Of a stretch of 64,000 bases of DNA, positions 58,822 to 64,000 are shown in pieces. The DNA is from Paraspadella gotoi (Eukaryota > Chaetognatha): contig CM119270.1 of assembly GCA_051294375.1 (NCBI GenBank), positions 12,558,497 through 12,622,496 of the forward strand, read 5' to 3'. A program made the translations under genes and the position numbers. The number at the start of each line of letters is the position of its first letter. Position 1 is the stretch's first letter. Under the pieces are notes generated by a model. It did not search any database. It was given only the letters and a program-made list of their open reading frames with translations, and was not told the origin of the DNA.

Positions 58822-59363
58822 AGTATTTTGATATTTGATGTTTCAAAACTGATACAAAACGGCAGTGATGTCCATTGGGATGGGGCATCTCACTGTTAGC
58901 TTTGGGGATTCCGACCCTCAGTAGCGCTTCCAGTCACTGGCGCGGTTTCCCTAGGACGGTCTCGCTCTGCCAACCCGGAGGGAAGTCGTTAGGACTGTGG
59001 ATTGAACACAACGATGGGTATGGTGCGTTCCTCCTCTGAGCCAATGGATTGATTGAACGATGGAGGACGTGAGGCGGTGTGAATATACCGCCACAACAGA
59101 CCAAAAAGTTAGAGATTGGTCACTACTACAAGTTTTGACGATAAATGGGTAAAAAATTAAGATTCCCCTCTCACCAACTTAACATTGCTCTGACAAATCT
59201 AATTTGTATCTGAAATGTGCACTTAACAATAAAGTAATTGCTCTTTGAAAATGTCACCGCGTTGAGCGCCGAGATAATCGGCTTATTTCTATCTGTTTTT
59301 CCTCTTCCTATCTCCGATCTCCTTTTGTTTTCAGCTTATTTTCTCTTCTTTTTCTTCTCTATT

Positions 59364-59365
<2 letters not shown>

Positions 59366-59459
<94 letters not shown>

Positions 59460-59470
59460 TCTCTCTCTCC
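59366..59470. repeat. (CT)n microsatellite
   Basis: About 100 bases of CT with a few interruptions. The reading frames over it are artefacts. Confidence 0.93.
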
Positions 59471-59727
59471 TTCCTCTCCTCTCCTTCTCCTATCGCTAAG
59501 GATTTTCTTTAAAATCTCAGGCGTCCAAAATCTTCCATTAGGGAATTTAGACAGAGTTTCCATTTGTAAAATTAGCATCCGTTTCCAATTCTAAGCTTAA
59601 TATTCAGGAAAGAATTTTTAGTAACAACGCAACTCAGTAGGTTTTACGAAACGGCGAGAGGAAATTACGCGACTGCGTGTAGAATCGACAAAGTCGGTTC
59701 TTGGCCACTGGCACCAGCGACTCTATC

Positions 59728-59822
59728 ATGTTCCGTTGGTTCTTTTGGCGCCGGCCGCGCCCGCGGACCGGAATTGACGAAGCGCTGGAGAAAACTAATC
59801 TGCCGAGAAAATCCACGGAATG
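59728..59822 (+). CDS. Unrecognised 189-aa protein, exon 1
   Basis: ATG at 59728 has an in-frame TAG upstream. It reads MFRWFFWRRPRPRTGIDEAL, then EKTNLPRKSTE. The donor GAATG|GTAAAA is followed by a short intron (92 bases) with a pyrimidine-rich end. The N-terminus is aromatic and basic, with no clear signal peptide. Reading through the intron makes a false hydrophobic ORF. Confidence 0.72.
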
Positions 59823-59914
59823 GTAAAAATCGTGGTTGTTGTTTTTGTTGTTGTTGTCATTGTCGTTGTTGTTTTATCTTCGGACAATCTCCTTCTTCAA
59901 CATCCTCCCCAAAG

Positions 59915-60164
59915 GTTCGAGGATAAAGCGAGCATCGCTGGCAACGGCCCTATTCGCTCCAGCGACGTCAACAAATCGAACAACGCCAAAAAATCCGACA
60001 ACGCCAACAAATCGAACAACGCCAAAAAATCCGACAACGCCATCAAAGCCACCAAAACCAAATCCGGTCTCTTCTCCAGCTGCTGGGGAAACTCCAGCGT
60101 GAAAAAAGAAGAGTATGAGGATGAGAAAGAGGAAGAAGATCAGCTTGATCGAAAGGGCAAGCAG
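59915..60164 (+). CDS. Unrecognised 189-aa protein, exon 2 with internal repeats
   Basis: The acceptor CCCCAAAG|G completes a Trp codon with exon 1. It begins FEDKASIAGNGPIRSSD, then a repeat of a 12-residue unit KSNNAKKSDNAN encoded by about 36 bases of DNA, then SGLFSSCWGNSS and an acidic stretch EEYEDEKEEEDQ, ending DRKGKQ. The donor CAG|GTCGGA lies inside the first copy of a 40-base tandem repeat. If the intron is retained the protein ends two residues later (VG, stop). Confidence 0.7.
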
Positions 60165-60262
60165 GTCGGATGAGTAATTAAAGCTTGTTCGAAAGGGCAA
60201 GCAGGTCGGATGAGTAATTAAAGCTTGTTCGAAAGGGCAAGCAGGTCGGATGAGTAATTAAA
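60141..60262. repeat. 40-base tandem repeat, three copies, over a splice donor
   Basis: The unit contains AAAGGGCAAGCAGGTCGGAT and GAGTAATTAAAGCTTG. The last two copies are identical; the first differs at its 5' end. Each copy repeats the CAG|GTCGGA donor context of exon 2. Confidence 0.92.
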
Positions 60263-60407
60263 GCTTGTTGCTTCATTTTCTGTTTCGTGCGTTTTGGGGA
60301 CGAAAGGTCCCAAGAGGGCCTGAAACGACCAGATTGTTTCGAGCCCTGGTAGACGCTTTCTAATACCATGTCACTGAATTCTATTTGATGTATTCTTCTT
60401 ATATCAG

Positions 60408-60632
60408 AGTCGATCGAACGAGGGCGTCATAAACCAAAAACGCCCACCGATCGGCGTAGTCGAAATCGAAGCTTCGACGGCGTCATCTTCTCCGGCGCTC
60501 AACGCCGCCTGGAGTTATCCGTGGGAAGTGTGGCGCCACAACGCCGGCGAGGAAGAGGTTGGAGTGTACGAAGAAACGCGAGGCGACGGCGTTGGCGTCG
60601 GAGAGGGCGGCTGCGGCGGCGTAAAAATTTGA
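60408..60632 (+). CDS. Unrecognised 189-aa protein, exon 3 with stop
   Basis: The acceptor CTTATATCAG|AGT is in phase 0. It reads SRSNEGVINQKRPPIGVVEI, ASTASSSPALNAAWSYPWEV, WRHNAGEEEVGVYEE, then a Gly/Val-rich end and TGA. Another frame on the same strand is also open for longer but is extremely Arg-rich, as expected for a shadow frame of GC-rich coding DNA. Function unknown. Confidence 0.7.
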   Translation, partial: SRSNEGVINQKRPPIGVVEIEASTASSSPALNAAWSYPWEVWRHNAGEEEVGVYEETRGDGVGVGEGGCGGVKI

Positions 60633-60964
60633 AACAAATGAGAATCGAAGAGTCGATGATGACGCAGCGACTGTCGCCACAAATTAAAACAAATTTTACA
60701 AAACTGATGAAGTCTGTAAAGGGGTAACGTTTTTTTTTTTTTGGTTTTTTTTTTTACAGATCATTGCATCTTTTTTGAGTGAAGAATTCCAGAAATTTTT
60801 TTTTTCAACTTTCCTAATTCGAATTGGTTTTTTGTATATTTCACGCATAAAAAAATCCACGTAGAAATATTCACAAAAATGATTTTATTTAGGAATTTTA
60901 AAAAAAATCAATGAGTCTTGAGAAAAACTTCATTCCTAATTCGCGTCCTTTCACGTTTCAAAAC

Positions 60965-60987
60965 AATAAATACAGTAGACGTTTATT
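60965..60987. promoter_or_regulatory. Poly(A) signals of two converging genes
   Basis: AATAAA occurs on the plus strand at 60965-60970 (and 61014-61019), downstream of the 189-aa gene. On the minus strand it is at 60982-60987, downstream of the coiled-coil gene stop at 61124. The 3' UTRs therefore probably overlap. Confidence 0.55.
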
Positions 60988-61123
60988 TTTGTCGTTCAAA
61001 AGTCTTGAGATGAAATAAACGATCTCGCAACCCCTTACTGGCCTTCTCTAAAACATTCACATTTTCCCCCCGCCTTACTCTTTCTTCATTCCACCCTAGT
61101 TCACTCCCCCCTTCCTCCTTCCT

Positions 61124-61305
61124 TCATGTCCCCGCCTTCAGCATGGCCAGTTCTTTCTCGTGCTCTTCTTGCCGCATCTTTCTGCTCTTTCTTGCTGCAA
61201 GCTTGGCCTGCAGTCCGTGCTCCATTCTAGCCTTGTTCAAGTCTTGCGCCTTTTGGAATTGAGAAACTTGTTCTTGATGCTCTCGTTTGAGGGCGTCGAT
61301 GTTGC
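61124..61305 (-). CDS. Coiled-coil protein, last exon
   Basis: The acceptor CCACTCCAG|GC is followed by NIDALKREHQEQVSQFQKAQ, DLNKARMEHGLQAKLAARKS, then RKMRQEEHEKELAMLKAGT and TGA. The heptad-like charged helix, rich in Glu, Gln, Lys and Arg, predicts a C-terminal coiled coil. It is in phase with the preceding exon. Confidence 0.88.
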
Positions 61306-61434
61306 CTGGAGTGGAAGATGGGAGTTAATGTTGTTGTTGGGGAGGAAAAGAGGTATAGGACAATTGGGCGAGCCGTGAGAGTAAAACAATTCTTTAGAAA
61401 AAAGGGAAGAGTAAGTGAATAACACAAAAGAAGA

Positions 61435-61830
61435 GAAGGGAAGAGAAGAGAAGAGAAGAGAAGAGAAGAGAAGAGAAGAGAAGAGAAGAGAAGAGAAGAG
61501 AAGAGAGTTGAAGAGAAGAGAGGAAAAGGAAAAAGAATAAAAAAGTGAAGAGAGAAGTATAAAAGTAACTAAAGGAAAAGAAAAGAAAAGAAAGGAAAAG
61601 AAAGGAAAAGAAAAGAAAAGAAAAGAAAAGAAAAGAAAAGAAAGGAAAAAGAAAGGGAAAAGAAAAGAAAAGAAAAGAAAAGAAAAGAAAGAAAAGAAAA
61701 GAAAAGAAAAGAAAGAAAGAAAGAAAAGACAAGACAACAAGACAAGACAAGACAAGACAAGACAAGACAAGACAAGACAAGACAAGACAAGACAAGACAA
61801 GACAAGACAAGAAAAGAAAAGACAAGACAA
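61435..61830. repeat. Pentanucleotide satellites in an intron
   Basis: Three adjacent arrays: GAAGA units (61435-61510), AAAAG units (61565-61735) and GACAA units (61727-61825). They fill most of the intron between the last two exons of the coiled-coil gene. Confidence 0.95.
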
Positions 61831-61880
61831 AGGAAAAAAAAAAGGCGCCAAATCATTATCAACTACCACTTCTCTCTCAC

Positions 61881-62153
61881 CAAAAAGATCCTCTTGCGTG
61901 GGCGGCGGCGCTAAATCCACCAACAGTTTGGGCGCCGGCGCCGGCGTCGGCTTTGTTTCCTCCTTCGTCTCTTCCTTGGCTGCGGAATCGTCGGCGGCGG
62001 CGGATTCCCGCGCCGCTTCGGTTTCCGCTTCCGCTGCAGCCGCCGCTGCAGACGCTGCCGCTTCGGCGGCGGCGATGGCTTCAGCGTCGTCAACTTTGGG
62101 CGGCGGCGCAGTTTTGGGTCGTGAAGGAGCCTCGTCCGGTTCGGGAGGAGGAG
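61881..62153 (-). CDS. Coiled-coil protein, Ala/Glu-rich exon
   Basis: 273 nt with acceptor TTTTTAAG|CT and donor TTTG|GTGAGA. It reads PPPEPDEAPSRPKTAPPPK, then an Ala/Glu-rich block with GCG/GCC runs, then ETKEETKPTPAPAPKLLVD and LAPPPTQEDLF. This looks like a flexible linker between helical parts. Phase 1 at both ends fits its neighbours. Confidence 0.85.
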
Positions 62154-62511
62154 CTTAAAAATGTATAGTATACATTAACATTTTATATTGTCGCTTTAAA
62201 CCAAAAACCTTCTGTCAGACCCTTTTACACACCCAATACCCACCACATCCAAATCGTCCTGTCCCACTCGTCCACACCATCCACAATCCTCTCCCATGTC
62301 ACGTCATGTTTAGTTCACCTTCTCTCATGCTTTCTCCATCATTTCACATTTCATTGTGTATCCTCTCTCAAGCCATCCACCATTATTTCGAAATGCCTCA
62401 CCCTACGTCATGTTCACCCTTTGTCAAACCTTGCTCCATCCTCTTCCACGCCTTCCCCTCCGTCATGTCAAACCCTTAAATGCCATTCAACATCGTTCTC
62501 CCATGCCTTAC

Positions 62512-62640
62512 CCTCCTCCATGAACGCCAACTCCCCGGCGATGGAGTTGGCGTCGTCCGTCCCGATCGCCATGATCGAGGCCTCCACTCGCTCGATCTCA
62601 GCGACCTCCGTCGACGCGTCAGCCATCGTGATCATCGCCG
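62512..62640 (-). CDS. Coiled-coil protein, middle exon
   Basis: 129 nt with acceptor CCCTTAG|CG and donor GAGG|GTAAGG. It reads AMITMADASTEVAEIERVEA and SIMAIGTDDANSIAGELAF, then MEE. Probably helical and acidic. The plus strand is also open but is Ser-rich and a shadow. Confidence 0.82.
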
Positions 62641-62794
62641 CTAAGGGGGGAGGGGAATCTTCATCATCATCATCATCATCATCAGCTTCAACAGAATCAT
62701 AAATTATTATCGCTGATGCCCCATAGAGCTTACATTTTTTTCGGCAAATGCTTGTATCTTATTCTCATCGCATCTCCACTCATTCCGCACTCAC

Positions 62795-62948
62795 CAGTTT
62801 CTTGGATGTCGATGTCCACTTTTTCTTGAGTCTCCGCCTCGACTTTGTTCTTCATCAGCGTCAGCCTCTCGGTGCGCAATTCCGTCTCCTTCAGCTTGCA
62901 CGCCTCCACCACGTTCTTGAAATCCTCCGAGATGCGGACGCTGAGGAC
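62795..62948 (-). CDS. Coiled-coil protein, helical exon
   Basis: 154 nt with acceptor GATCTCAG|GTC and donor ACTG|GTGAGT. It reads VLSVRISEDFKNVVEACKLK, ETELRTERLTLMKNKVEAE, then TQEKVDIDIQET, a long amphipathic helix. In phase with both neighbours. Confidence 0.88.
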
Positions 62949-63217
62949 CTGAGATCATTGGGGGGGGGCGGCGGTTGGGGGGGGGAAAAGAGAACTCATG
63001 GATGAAAATAAAAAAGATTCGGTTCTTGTTTGTTCTACTATGCTAGATTATATTTTATAACTATGAAATGTTATATTTATGTAAATATTGTATATTAGAA
63101 TTGAGAGAGGGATGTTCATGCTGTCTTCTGGCAAACAAAAGGGAGCGTCTATAAAACCCAACGTATGTAACGTTGTAACATTGTCATGACTACCAAACCA
63201 ACAACTTTCTCACTCAC

Positions 63218-63295
63218 GTGTTTTATCCAACTGAGAAGTCCTTCCGCTCGTTGATAGGAGGTGTAATAGAGTTTGTAAGCCATCGTGTATCGGTG
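63218..63295 (-). CDS. Coiled-coil protein, small exon
   Basis: 78 nt, phase 0 at both ends, with acceptor CCTTTCAG|CAC and donor AAACAC|GTGAGT. It reads HRYTMAYKLYYTSYQRAEG and LLSWIKH, aromatic-rich and helical. Confidence 0.85.
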
Positions 63296-63332
63296 CTGAA
63301 AGGTTTTTAAAAAGACGATCAACGGATTATTT

Positions 63333-63738
63333 GAATTCATGGCCTTTAAAGGAAACTCATTTCTATTTGTATTCATGGCTTTTAAAGGTAACCTATTTCT
63401 ATTTATATTCATGGCCTTTTAAGGTAACTCATTTCTATTTGTATTCATAGCTTTTAAAGGTAACCTATTTCTATTTATATTCATGGCCTTTTAAGGTAAC
63501 TCATTTTTATTTGTATTCATAGCCTTTAAAGGTAACTTATTTTTATTTGTATTCATGGCCTTTAAAGGTAACTCATTTCTATTTGTATTCATGGCCTTTA
63601 AAGGTAACTTATTTCTATTTGTATTCATGGCCTTTAAAGGTAACTTATTTCTATTCGTATTCATGGCCTTTAAAGGTAACTTATTTCTATTCGTATTCAT
63701 GGCCTTTAAAGGTAACTCATTTCTATTTCTATTCATAC
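63333..63738. repeat. 36-base minisatellite filling an intron
   Basis: About 11 copies of a unit containing TTCATGGCCTTTAAAGGTAA. The array makes up almost all of the intron between exons at 63295 and 63739. Because 36 is a multiple of 3, several frames stay open on both strands (MNTNRNKLPLKA, FKGNLFLFVFMA repeats). These are probably not proteins. Confidence 0.93.
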
Positions 63739-63792
63739 CTGGGTAACCATATCCGTGTAGATGTAGTCTATCGCCAGAGCAAGAGTTTCGAC
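63739..63792 (-). CDS. Coiled-coil protein, small exon
   Basis: 54 nt, phase 0, with acceptor TTCCACCAG|GTC and donor ACCCAG|GTATGA. It reads VETLALAIDYIYTDMVTQ. It joins the exon on each side without a frame change. Confidence 0.85.
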
Positions 63793-63847
63793 CTGGTGGA
63801 ATTGTTACTCTGGATGAAATCTTGAAAGGAGTTTTGACTCTCTTTTA

Positions 63848-63865
<18 letters not shown>

Positions 63866-63932
<67 letters not shown>
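63866..63932. repeat. (CT)n microsatellite next to a splice donor
   Basis: About 33 CT units; GA in the sense of the coiled-coil gene, starting a few bases after its donor GTGAGG. Confidence 0.94.
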
Positions 63933-63935
<3 letters not shown>

Positions 63936-63939
63936 TCAC

Positions 63940-64000
63940 CTCCGGCGGTTTAAGGTAAGGGAAATCGATGGTGTGCAAGAGTGACTGGGTGTTTTTGAGT
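63940..64000 (-). CDS. Coiled-coil protein, exon running off the window edge
   Basis: The end of an exon reading LKNTQSLLHTIDFPYLKPPE before donor CCGGAG|GTGAGG, in phase 0 with the next exon. The 5' part of the gene lies beyond the window. Together the visible exons give about 310 residues of an unrecognised helical, Ala/Glu-rich protein. Confidence 0.82.

Noticed and set aside
59820-60173. ORF starting with a Val/Ile-rich apparent signal peptide
   Set aside because: The hydrophobic start is translation of a TTG/TTGTT-rich intron. An exon start at 59915 joined to 59728-59822 gives an exact Trp split codon.
61237-61923. 228-codon minus-strand frame rich in LVLSC and FSFLF repeats
   Set aside because: It is translation of pentanucleotide satellites in an intron of the coiled-coil gene.
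63491-63746. Repeat proteins MNTNRNKLPLKA / FKGNLFLFVFMA
   Set aside because: Frames of an intronic 36-base minisatellite; exons on both sides splice across it in phase.

Overview
The window is nuclear DNA from an animal, most likely an invertebrate. The genes are split by GT-AG introns, many of them short. The intergenic and intronic DNA is full of (CT)n/(GA)n tracts, minisatellites and foldback repeats. A Ty3/gypsy element and an organic-anion transporter with a Kazal-type loop fit a metazoan. I cannot name the species. The assembly is of mixed quality: runs of N of round sizes (100, 25) and stretches with many one-base indels suggest scaffolds gap-filled with uncorrected long reads.

The main content is one large minus-strand gene of the SLCO/OATP family (solute carrier organic anion transporter). 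I rebuilt it exon by exon from 51188 down to 4052. It has 17 recognisable exons: an acidic cytosolic N-terminus, TM1, TM2, the PHF loop, TM3-4, TM5, the GAWW signature, the FPKK end of TM6, a long TM6-TM7 loop, TM7, TM8, TM9, a Kazal loop split over two exons, TM11, TM12 with its DSSC motif, and the basic C-tail. Almost all junctions agree in splice phase. The few that do not are explained by one- or two-base indels. Exons 1-13 lie in 44.5-51.2 kb, exon 14 at 26.2-26.4 kb and exons 15-17 at 4.0-6.7 kb.

Two large duplications sit inside this gene. A direct repeat of about 11-12 kb carries a second, indel-ridden copy of exons 1-13 (27.2-39.3 kb, against 44.05-55.34 kb). A Ty3/gypsy retrotransposon on the minus strand, broken by frameshifts, lies between the copies (about 40.4-44.0 kb). 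A large imperfect palindrome (arms about 700-7421 and 14500-20459) places inverted copies of exons 15-17 on the plus strand. A smaller inverted repeat (10811-11685 / about 12700-13561) is nested inside it around a 740-base gap. Positions 1-599 directly repeat 4462-5055.

Right of the transporter, 55.6-57.1 kb holds a foldback element with TTAGGG-like arrays in its arms, a CCGT-rich satellite and an AATT/AATC-rich tract. Then come the last two exons of a Ly6/uPAR-type GPI-anchored protein (+, 57282-57652), a three-exon gene for an unrecognised 189-residue protein (+, 59728-60632), and the 3' part of a gene for a coiled-coil, Ala/Glu-rich protein (-, 61124 to beyond the window). The last two genes converge, with poly(A) signals within about 50 bases of each other.

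Regions 7.4-10.8, 13.6-14.5, 20.5-26.2, 39.3-40.4 and 51.8-55.3 kb show no recognisable genes. Their repeats are listed.
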